NCBI GenBank assembly: GCA_022225965.2
Contig: JAKJXP020000055.1
Location: 62,001-126,000 of the forward strand
From: Diatrype stigma
Lineage: Eukaryota; Ascomycota; Sordariomycetes; Xylariales; Diatrypaceae
Length of the DNA: 64,000 nt
Direction of reading: 5' to 3'
Part shown: positions 55,242 to 64,000 of the stretch, in pieces
Layout: each line of letters begins with the position of its first letter
How positions within the stretch are numbered: the first letter of the stretch is position 1
Position numbers and translations under genes: made by a program
The notes under the pieces: model-generated
Database searches by the model: none
Seen by the model: the letters and a program-made list of their open reading frames with translations, nothing else
Told to the model about the DNA's origin: nothing

Positions 55242-57179
55242 TTATTGTTGTTTCTGTTGCAGCTCTTTCTCCCGCTGCTGCTGCTGCCGCTGCGAGTACA
55301 GGTTCTCGGCTGATGTTATGCATTGCATATTGGCGCCGAGCTTGTTCATCGTCTCGAGCCACTCCTCGTACTCGTCCGAGTCGAAGACGATACCGCCACC
55401 TATGCATGCATGTCAGTCGTTTGCCTGCGTGGGAGAGAGAGAGAGACAGAGACAGAGAAAAGGGGGTAGGTAGGTAAAACCATCCAAACATCCAAAAAAA
55501 CTCACCAGCCTGCAAATAAGCCACCCCATCCTTAACCATCATAGTGCGCAGCGCAATACACGTATCCATAGCGCCCTGGGCCTCCGCGCCCTCGCCCCCG
55601 GCGACATCGACGCTGCCGTAGCCGAAGTAGCCGACGGCGCCGGCGTAGACGCCGCGGCGCTCGCGCTCGAGCTCGGCGATGAGCTCCATGGCGCGGACCT
55701 TGGGGGCGCCGGAGACGGTGCCGGCGGGGAAGATGGAGCGGAAGGCGTCGAAGCGGGAGCGGTCCGGCCTCAGCACCCCCGACACCTGCGACACCAGGTG
55801 CTGGACGTGGCTGAAGCGCTCGACGACCATGAGGCGGTCGACGCGCGTCGTGCGCGGGTCGCACACCCGGTTGACGTCGTTGCGCGCCAGGTCGACCAGC
55901 ATGACGTGCTCGGCGCGGTCCTTGAGCGAGGCGCGCAGCTCGGCCGCGAGCCGCGCGTCCTCGGCCTCGTTGGGCCCGCGCTTGACCGTGCCCGCGATCG
56001 GGTGCGTGATGATGCGGCCGGCCTCCTCCTTGACGAGCAGCTCGGGCGACGCCCCGACGATCTGGAACGAGCCGCCGCCGGTGCCGTCGCCGCCGCAGTG
56101 GATGTAGAACAGGTACGGCGACGGGTTGACCGTCCGCAGGTGCCGGTAGATGTTGAAGGGGTGCAGCGACGTGGGGCGGGCGAACCGCTGCGACGGCACC
56201 GCCTGGATGATGTCGCCCGCCACGATGTGCCGCTTGAGCTCCGTCACGTGGCGCTCGTACCCGTCGCGCCCCACGTTGGACGTGTACTCGCGGCCCAGCT
56301 CTATGGGCTGCTGCTCGGGCAGCGGGACGTCGGGGGCGTTGAGGACGTCGACGAGCTCGGCGATGGTGGCCGTGGCGCGGGCGTACTCGTCCGCTAGGGC
56401 TTTGGCCTTGCTACCGTCGTCGTTATCGCCATTGGGATCGAGGTAGCCCTCCGGGATCTGCAGGTAGGTGATGACCTTGGCGACGCCGTAGAAGCGGTCG
56501 AAGGCGACGATGGTGTCGAACAGCATGAACAGGGACTCGGGGATGCCGAGGGGATCGGCCAGGGGCCTCGCGGTCCTCGGCTCGAAGTAGCGCACGCAGT
56601 CGTAGCCGACGTAGCCGATGGCGCCGCCGGTCAGGGGCGGGAGGCGCAGGCCGGGGACGTCGGCGACGGTGCGGCGGGCCAGCTCGGCCTCGAGGGCCGG
56701 GAGGGGATCGACGGCGCCGCCCGGCTGCCCGGGCCCCGTGGCGAGCACCTTGCGCGGCCCCGCGCCCACGAAGCTGTACCGCCCCACCTGCTCGGTCGCC
56801 GCGCTCTCGTACAGGAACGAGTGGCTGTCGGGCCCCGCGTGCGCGGCGATCTTCAGGTACGCGGCCGAGGGCGTCACCAGGTCCGAGGGGATCTGCCCGT
56901 ACAGCGGCACTAGGTTCGGCTGCTTGGCCCCGGGTTGTTGGGGCGTCGCGAGGAGCGCCGAGATGGTGTCGAGCGACGGCTGGACGACGTGCTGTAGGAA
57001 GAAAAGAAGGGAGGGCGCGGAGGCCCCGGGTATGGGTTAGTCAGAGGTTGCGATGGTAACAATGACAGCGACAGCGACAGAGAGGGATCGACAGAGAGGG
57101 ATGCGCTCAGGTGGGAAGGGTGATTGGGGGGGGTCTTCGTAGGAGGTCTTCTTAGGGATCTTCTTACTGCTTGATCCAT
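55242..57179 (-). CDS. TRP2: Anthranilate synthase component I
   Basis: Three exons, 57179-57168, 56991-55506 and 55399-55242, join in phase and give about 551 residues. The first exon has only 12 bases (MDQA) and is spliced to [15 protein letters not shown]. The enzyme makes anthranilate from chorismate and glutamine-derived ammonia, the first step to tryptophan, with a glutamine amidotransferase partner. Visible motifs are [16 protein letters not shown] (the tryptophan-feedback region), [69 protein letters not shown], and the closing [22 protein letters not shown]. After the usual end ([10 protein letters not shown]...) it carries a Gln-rich tail ([17 protein letters not shown]). The 176-bp first intron is G-rich on the plus strand, i.e. 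pyrimidine-rich in the transcript. Confidence 0.93.
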
Positions 57180-57814
57180 ACTGGATCCTGTCTGTCTAGT
57201 GGTCCAGCAATTGAGATGGTCTTTCGGGCTGTATCATGTCCTCTACCGGTGTTCGCTTGTATTTTCCTTCGCAATGGGGGAATAGGGGTGGTCGGCAGCT
57301 CGCTCAAGTTGACTCCCGTCGTATGTTTGTTGCTTATGGCTTTTGGCTTATGTATGGCGAATGGAAATTCTACTGACTATTCTGTAGGAAGCAGTTACAG
57401 TCATCAAGGAACCCTGAACCGGAGCGGCGCGGCAGCTAACTAGCGCGGGGCAATCATCGTTACCTAGTAGTTACAGTACCTTAGCTATAGTACATTCACC
57501 CCTCCCTGGATTTTAGCCAGGGTGCTGGGGTCCATCTTCCTACTGCTGCCACTACGTACTACGTAGTACACTGTACATACATACATACCTATTATAAGAG
57601 CTTTACTACTATAATAGCAATTTGCACTGAGCATCACTTATTTATATCACTGGGGTAAGCGCTCAGATCTTCCTGCAGAGAATGGGGTCATCATATAATC
57701 AAAGCAAAAACACATTACTCCCTATTTCCCTCCTTTATTCCCCCCTTTTTGCCCCTCCCAGTTTATCTATCTTACACCACACACACACACACACACAATC
57801 CAGTCTCAGATCAC
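57180..57814. other. Intergenic
   Basis: Promoter of the anthranilate synthase gene and 3' end of the next minus-strand gene. A CA/AC dinucleotide run lies near 57777-57796. No gene supported. Confidence 0.45.
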
Positions 57815-58537
57815 TCAGCTCTCCACAGCAAGCGCCTTAGCGCCAACCAGCCTCTTGATCCCTTTCCCACTACCATCCTCCTCCGCAGCCACGACCCAGT
57901 ACTCGACGCGGGCGCCGCCGCCGGGGCCGAGGTGCGGCACGCGGTACACGCGGGCGTCGTTGCCCCTGGTGGCCTTGCGCACCGCGTCCAGGATGGCCGC
58001 GTACTGGCCGCGCGGGTCCCAGTCGGCCGGGTCCTGGATCTCGATGCCGGCGTTGCCCGGGTTGGGGTGCTGGATCAGGGTCGCGAATTCTTCTGTTGTT
58101 TCGGGGAAGGAAGCAAGATAGGTTAGCCTTATCTGAGCGAGCTGTGGTATGGTAGACATAGCATAGAGAGTGCAGTCGTGGTCGTAGTTGGCTGGGAAGG
58201 GGGGTTAGGAGAGGGGGGGGGGTAGGTATAAGTGAGTTATCTGTGGGTATATTGCATGCATACCTTCATCCGGCAACCCCTTTTCGCCATCCGCGTCCCC
58301 GTCCCACGCCAGGCAGACGGGGACGAACGGCTCGTCGGCGTCGCTGACGTAGAAGGCGTCCTTGGTAGCGTCCAGTATCGCGGCGGGCACCTGCGCCCCC
58401 TCGTCCGTCGCCTTCAGCTCTACTTTATCTTTGTTCCCCTTCTTGCCCCCTGCCGTCTTGGCTGTCGGAGCGACCCCCGCGCTCGGGTCTTCGTTCGCCT
58501 TGTTCAGGAACGCCATGTAGTCGTCGTCCGATGCCAT
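57815..58537 (-). CDS. Conserved-looking protein of unknown function
   Basis: Two exons, 58537-58264 and 58092-57815, join across a 171-bp intron (GTATGC donor, GGCTAAC branch, ACAACAG acceptor) and give 183 residues from the ATG at 58537 (MASDDDYMAFLNKANEDPSAG). The N-terminal third is a charged, Lys/Ala-rich linker. The rest has a compact domain-like pattern: AILDATKDAFYVSDADEPFVPVCLAWDGD, EEFATLIQHPNPGNAGIEIQDPADWDPRGQYAAILDAVRKAT, and DARVYRVPHLGPGG...ARVEYWVVAAEED. I do not recognise a named family. The same frame is open upstream to an ATG at 58972. That 145-residue extension is Arg-rich with RRSFHSSS and would act as a mitochondrial presequence, so a second, longer form is possible. 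Confidence 0.7.
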
Positions 58538-59776
58538 CTTGTTGCTGCTGCTGCTATGAAAACTTCTTCTCGCGCTTGTCGGGTTCGGGTTCGGGTTCGG
58601 GTTTGGGGTGAGACTGAGGCGGAAGTAACGGCGTAGGCTTGGATTCGCTGCTGCTGTCGTTGTCGTCGTCGCTGGAGTGTTGGTGGTGGCGGTGATGAGC
58701 GGTCTTCGATCAGAACCTCCTCTTCCACTTCCTCCGCGTTCTCGTGCTCGTGTATCGTGGCACAAGTGGACCAGCGTACGGCGCTGTAGTAATTGCGGCT
58801 GCGGTCGCGGTCGTTCTTGGCCTCGGACTCCTCTCCCCGCGGCAGCAGCTCTGTAGGCGAGCAGTGATGGCAGCAGCAATGGTATGCTCGGAGGTCTGGA
58901 CGTTGCAGTTGCAGTAGCACGCAGAAGTGTTGATATAGGGTGAACCGCGCGGGCAATCATGGGCCTATGCAAAGAGGGGGGAAGACAAGACGTGGGTATG
59001 TATGGGTGGGTGAATGCCTAGACACTACTGAATATTCATTCAGGTATGCTTCCTTGATAGGATGGTGCAATGATGAAATGTCGTATGTTGATTGATTGGC
59101 TGCTGCTTTTGCTACTAGGTAAGAACTATAAACCAATGGAATCTGGAAGCTTCATGTCGGGAGTAGCGAAACAAACATGGCCTGGAGGCCTGGAGGAGTG
59201 GTTACATCATACGGTAGGTACATACATACAGTACCTACTATAACTACCCGAACTTTTACGTGCTCGCGTCTTAGCGCTCCATAATTGCACAGTGAGATAC
59301 ATGTAGTGAGATAGGGGATGAGATAGTGGTGCTGCCGGCTGGCCGAGTCTGAATAGGACTATCTGAATCTGAGTAGGCAACTATAGGTACTATCTGACTG
59401 ATATTTCAGAGATTTTCTCCGAGGACTGCTTACATCCTGACGCATATAACAAAAATCTATTCAGTCCAAAAATATATACCAATGACAGGTAGAGTTGCTA
59501 AATCAACTATAAAATCCCGAGCCAAAACAACAGAAAATTAATAGATCTACGATCTCTATCCGAAAGATACTGGCACAACATTCACATAGCATCTCGTAAG
59601 TAGAACATCTATGGGGGAATCTTAAATTTCTCTTTTGTTCATTCATGCAATGTCTCATTAACCTGCAACTCGAATGCCATCCTTTTATGGTGGAATGCCC
59701 CCTCACAATAGCCCGAAGAGAACCCACAAACACCGACGCAAAGACCAGATACAGGGAAATGCAGACCTCAAGCCTT
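58538..59776. other. Upstream region with possible in-frame N-terminal extension, then spacer
   Basis: Bases 58538-58972 are open in the frame of the preceding gene and include four GGGTTC-type hexamers at 58581-58604 (PNPNPNPN in the frame). From 58973 to 59776 lies the promoter of that gene and the 3' UTR of the L3 gene. Nothing else is supported. Confidence 0.45.
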
Positions 59777-61182
59777 CTACGAGGCCTGGGCCAGATCCTT
59801 CTTGAGGGTACCCTGGAATTGCTTCTTCTCGGCCGGGGTCTGGAAAGCACCGTGACCGAACTCCGAAGAGGTGTCGATCCATTTCAGCTGCACCTTCTCG
59901 AGAGCCTTTCTCGACGTGTGCGTGAACAGAGACTTCCGCAGAGTGACGACTCTCTTCTTGACACCCGGGATGGATCCCTTGACCATGACGAAGTCGTTGT
60001 TGATCTCGCCATATCTGACGAAGCCACCCAGACTAGATAGAAATGTTAGCTATTATGCATGTGACCGCTGATGTGTAGCGAAAGCTTACGGAGTGATGGT
60101 CTTCTTGGTAACATCCTGCTCGGTGGAGGCATTGCCCTCGTTGTCACCCTTGCCAATACGGTAAACCTTGTGGTTGACCGAGGTACGGTGATGGTAACCG
60201 TCCTGACCAGCACGGGCAACAGTCCACTGGACGTGGGAAGGATGCCAAGCACCGATACAAGCGACCTTGCGGAGACCCTTGTGGGTCTTGCGCGGAAGCT
60301 TCTTGGTACCCCAACGGGCAGTGACACCGTTGAAACCGTGGCCCTTGGTGACACCAATGACATCGATCATCTCGTCCTGCTCGAAGATCGAGTCGATCTC
60401 GACGGGCTTCTCGAAGAGGCCGTTGCCGAAGGCGACCTTGTCGGCGATGGAGCCACCGTTGATCTGGATCTCCATAAGGTGGGCCTTCTTCTGCTTGAGG
60501 GGCGTCTTGCGGATCTGGGTGTGGGCGAGAACACGGACGACGGTGCAGTACTTCTTGATGCGCTCGAGCTCGCGGGTGATGCCGGCACCGCTGTTCTCCG
60601 AGTGCTTCTTGGCGTACTTGGTGAAAGCCTTCTTCTTGCTCTTGTACCAGTTCTTGTAGAAGCGACGCTTGACCTCGTCGCTCAGATGCTCAGCCCAGAC
60701 GGTGGTGAGCGAGCGCAGGCCGCGGGGAGTCTCGATGTAGCCCACAAGACCGACAACGATCAACTATAGAGTTGTTAGCCATAGGCACAAAGCCAAGCGG
60801 GCTGCGTTGTTCGTACAGGTGGTGTGTCAACAATTGTGACAGCCTCAACAACCTCCTTCTTGTGCGACTTGGCGCCGGGTCGGTCGAGGTCACGGACGAT
60901 CGTGGTCATACCGGCCTTGTAGCCCATGGAAGCCGTGAGGTGGACGGGCTTCTTGGGGTCATCCTTGGGGAAGCTGCCGGTGGTTTGGTTAGCACTGGAC
61001 TCGTGGAATGGCTCCGAGAGAAGAACCCAATTGCAAGCATCGAAAAGCTGGATATGGCATGAAAAGCAGCATGGGAAGGGTTGAACTTACGACTTTACCT
61101 TGCCGCGGTGACGGGCGGCACGCTTTCTCGGCAAGAAAGCCAGAGAACCGTGGCGGGGAGCCTCGAACTTACGGTGCGACAT
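59777..61182 (-). CDS. RPL3: 60S ribosomal protein L3 (uL3)
   Basis: Four exons, 61182-61091, 60973-60817, 60763-60090 and 60032-59777, join in phase and give 392 residues, the expected length for fungal uL3 (387 in yeast). The start [21 protein letters not shown] is the universal N-terminus. Typical segments include [38 protein letters not shown] (joined across intron 2), [17 protein letters not shown], and [24 protein letters not shown], with the histidine methylated in yeast (W/HP region). The protein lies at the peptidyl-transferase centre of the large subunit. Introns are 117, 53 and 57 bp. The introns cluster toward the 5' end, as is common in ribosomal protein genes. Confidence 0.97.
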
Positions 61183-62189
61183 CTTTGATTGTTCCTTTGG
61201 GTGTTGAAGGAAGGAAACCAAAGGTGTGTCGATGGGCGGATTGAAGAATTGAAGATCTGGAAGGAAATGTTCGCAGCCCACGAAAATTTCCTTTTGGGGT
61301 GGTGGGATTGGGAAGGAAGTATTCAGGTATTCAAGTAGCTTTTTTCGTGCGGTAAAACCCACAAAACCCACAAAACCCACTTCAGCTTGGACCGTGCTGT
61401 ACGTAGACGGGACCGAAAATTACCCGCTAGGCAGGTGCGATCAGTGTCTAAGCGAGCATTACCTAAGTCGTCCGGGTCTGCCACCCAGCTGCAGCTGGAG
61501 TAATTCTGGGAGGACCGCAGGACAGCTGTGCGCAATGGCCCCGCAGCCTTCGTAGCACTCGCGGTCCTCGATCAAACCCTAATACATTCAAGTCACGTGG
61601 CAACCTGGATAGTCTCTATATGGGCACTATGTCATCATTACTTGGTTCCAAGGTTCTCTCATTACTTAGCTCAACTACCAAAGGCATACAGGCATACAGG
61701 CATACACCAGCCACATGTACCATCTACGCCACTATACAGGTTCTATATGGGCAGCGTTATCGGGAAGGTTACACGCCATTACAGACATCATACCCACATG
61801 TAGGAAATGAAAAGAGAATAGGTAAGATCCTTGCCGCAAAACTGACATTGCACCAAGACGAAAATATACGGTTTGCGTTTGCGATTTGCGATTTGCGATC
61901 TAAAATTCATCTACCATACGATTGGTCATGGGTTTGTTCCATGGGAATTGCCAAACACCTCCAAGTGACCCGTAGCCCTGCGTAGATATCTTCCTCACAC
62001 TCAAGAGCAGCTGGTGATGGGGGTGAGAATCTCACTCCCCGCCTAGCAAAGAATATACATCGTAATATGTAAAGGTGAACCGGGACAACGACAACAACGG
62101 GTATGAATCATTTCCGTATCTCCCCCATTTTCCACCTCCGACTTCCGACTATCCCATCCAGTTTATAAACCACAACCACTGCTTTCCTA
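61183..62189. other. Intergenic: RPL3 promoter and SSN6 3' region
   Basis: Upstream of the L3 gene there are tandem GGCATACAGGCATACA copies near 61682-61706 and, close to the start, AAAACCCACAAAACCCAC repeats (61355-61380). These could be part of a ribosomal-protein promoter. No gene supported. Confidence 0.4.
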
Positions 62190-64000
62190 CTAAGCCGCGC
62201 TTTCAGTCTTGGGCGCTGCACCCAGCAGTCCGTTGATCCCACCCGCGCTCGTTGGTGTTGACGTCTTCAGCTCCGCCGCTGCAGCAGGACCGGGTCCAGA
62301 CACGGGTCCGCCGGCGCTGACCTTCTTCTCCTCTTCTCCGCTGTCATCATAATCCTCATCGACGTCCATTTTCCTCGCAGCACGCTCAGGCTCGTTGACT
62401 TGCGGAGGGGCCGCCACCACCGATGCAGGGTGCTCCATCCTAGCCCGCTCTTCTTGAGGATAATCTTTTGGGGCAGGAGTGGGCGGCAGTCTTTCGTGGA
62501 GGGGACCTGGCATAGGTGACGGGCCCTGCTGCATTGGAGGCAGGTGGTTTGGCATGGCATGCGCCGGTGGATGGTGAGCCGCCTCTGATGGGTGGTAACC
62601 ATCGTTAGCGTGTCGCTGCTCATCAACGCGGCGCATTTCCTCCACGCGCCTCTGCTCTTCGACATGGCGCTGCTCGTCGAGGCGACGCTGTTCCTCGAAA
62701 CGGTGCGCATCAGGTGAACGACGGTATGGGTCCCGAAGCGGCGTCGACGGACGTCGGTGCCGCACATCCTCCATGCGAGCTCGGTTTTCTTCATTCGCCG
62801 GCTTCTTGATGGCCGGCTCGTCCTCCCACTCACGCAGTCTCTTGGAGGCTACAGAAGGGGGGCGATCATGCTCGCGGTGGAAGTCGAGACCCAGCGGTCC
62901 TTTTGGGGGCTGGGGCAGACCGGGTTCAATGCCGGGCATACCGGGCTCTGGGGCGTGACCGTACGGGGGTGGATGTTGAGGATAGGCAGACTTCGGCGAG
63001 GGCATGCGGTTGTCATGCAGCGGTCGCGGGTCCGATCTAGGCGAGCCCGGTCGGTAAGATATCAGAGAATGAGGTGGGGGTCCACCGTTCAGTGGGCCAG
63101 TTGCCGGCTGCAGCTGTTGTGACGAGGGCGCAGGGGTGTAGTTTGGGTTGCTCACTCTCGCCGGCACTTGGCCTGGAGGTGGGACCTGCTGCGACGGCCC
63201 CGGGAGCGGAGGACCATATTGGGCCGGGCCAGGCGATGGTCCTCTCCGGATAGGACCCGGGATTTGACGGCTTGCCTCGCCACCATAGGGTCTCATCTCT
63301 GTTCGGGGGCTAGGTTGCCGAGGAAGCGGGGGTGCAGGTCCTCGCAGAGGCTCTCGCTGCTGCTCGTACGGGTTAGGCGGCTGAGGGTTGAGCTCATTAA
63401 GCCGCTGGCCACCCCAGCCGTTAGCTGAGCCAGGGCCAGGAGGAGGGCCCCGAGGACCAGATCCAGCTTGCTGCACGGGTCCAGAGCCGTGCCAAGAAGG
63501 AGGCGGTGGGCCTTGGGCTTGGTAAGACTGGGGATGGACATCAGTCGGCACAGCCTGTGGTAGGTTTCCGCCTGTCTGGCCACCGCGCAATAGCTGTAGC
63601 CTTGCCTTGATATGCGGGTTTCCCGGATCCAATTCAGCAGCGCGTTGGTACGCGTCAAGGGCGTCTGAAATCTGGTTGTTACAAGATTCATACTATCCAG
63701 TTGTTAGCTCATTATATCTATACCCATATACTGTGGGAAGTTCAGGCAAACGTACCAGAGTACCCAAGTCGTACCATACTTCGGAGATGTATGGATTCAA
63801 GCGTATGGCGCGGGAGTATGCATCCAACGCATCCCGGTATTGGTTGATTTGGTAGTAGAGTACGCCGATGGAGCACCAGAATGTAGGGTTCCGTCCGTCA
63901 CGGTACACGGCTTGCTGGTATGCCTCATATGCCTTGGGGTACTTTTGTTGTGACATGTAGCATCGGCCGAGAAGATACCAGCTCTGGGCATCATTGCCAT
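62190..64000 (-). CDS. SSN6/CYC8-like TPR corepressor, 3' part (runs off the window)
   Basis: Two exons lie inside the window, 64000-63756 and 63692-62190, joined across a 63-bp intron. The N-terminus lies beyond the right edge. The visible part begins in TPR repeats: SWYLLGRCYMSQQKYPKAYEAYQQAVYRD, TFWCSIGVLYYQINQYRDALDAYSRAIRLNP, VWYDLGTLYESCNNQISDALDAYQRAAELDP, which is joined exactly across the intron. After NPHIKARLQLLR comes a long Pro/Gln/Ser-rich tail, an Arg/Glu-rich helical stretch (EEQRRLDEQRHVEEQRRVEEMRR) and an acidic end (DVDEDYDDSGEEEKK). This is the layout of Ssn6/Cyc8, the partner of Tup1 that is brought to promoters by DNA-binding repressors (rcm-1 in Neurospora). I leave the symbol open because the gene is partial. 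Confidence 0.88.

Noticed and set aside
60071..60769. 232-codon plus-strand frame across ribosomal protein L3
   Set aside because: Antisense to a highly conserved gene. Its Leu/Val/Asp composition mirrors the L3 codons.

Overview
The window is nuclear DNA from a filamentous ascomycete, most likely a Sordariomycete. The genes have several short introns (mostly 47-180 bp) with GTRNGT-type donors, CTRAY-like branch sites and YAG acceptors. The protein families fit: NRC-2-type AGC kinase, CorA-like and GFA families, HOL1-like MFS, GH6 glycosidase. One LTR retrotransposon has been turned AT-rich and stop-ridden in the way RIP (repeat-induced point mutation) acts. I rebuilt 22 protein-coding loci by joining exons at splice sites and checking reading phase. 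No rRNA, tRNA or CRISPR array was seen.

Layout. Bases 1-14 kb are a loose, accessory-looking region: the 3' part of a small Pro/Gln-rich protein, a CorA-like membrane protein, an F-box protein, a cytochrome P450 remnant, a glutamine-synthetase-like enzyme, a hAT-like MITE with 93-bp inverted repeats, a two-domain GNAT protein and a BTB protein. Bases 14.8-21.5 kb are a dead Ty1/copia element with both LTRs and a candidate 5-bp target duplication. Bases 22-32.5 kb hold a partial NTF2/SnoaL-like ORF, an MFS transporter, a Cys-rich membrane protein, a RimJ-like acetyltransferase, a SYLF-domain protein and a basic/acidic nuclear-type protein. Bases 34-46 kb hold a secreted GH6 enzyme, the NRC-2-like kinase, an AT-hook/zinc-finger protein and an unusual SDR. 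Two further AT-rich relics lie at about 33.0 and 44.0 kb.

From 46.9 kb to the end the window is dense in conserved housekeeping genes: TMA46-like CCCH protein, OST4, YRA1/ALYREF mRNA export factor, a GFA-family protein, anthranilate synthase component I, an unrecognised conserved-looking protein, ribosomal protein L3 and the 3' part of the SSN6/CYC8 corepressor. These act in translation, N-glycosylation, mRNA export, tryptophan synthesis and transcriptional repression. They do not form a single pathway, and I see no biosynthetic gene cluster.

The points I would look at first are the 910-bp intron inside the YRA1 RRM (compare the autoregulatory intron of yeast YRA1), the graded edges of RIP inside the two LTRs, the MITE, the SDR lacking the usual Tyr and Lys, and a possible mitochondrial N-terminal extension at 58.5-59.0 kb.
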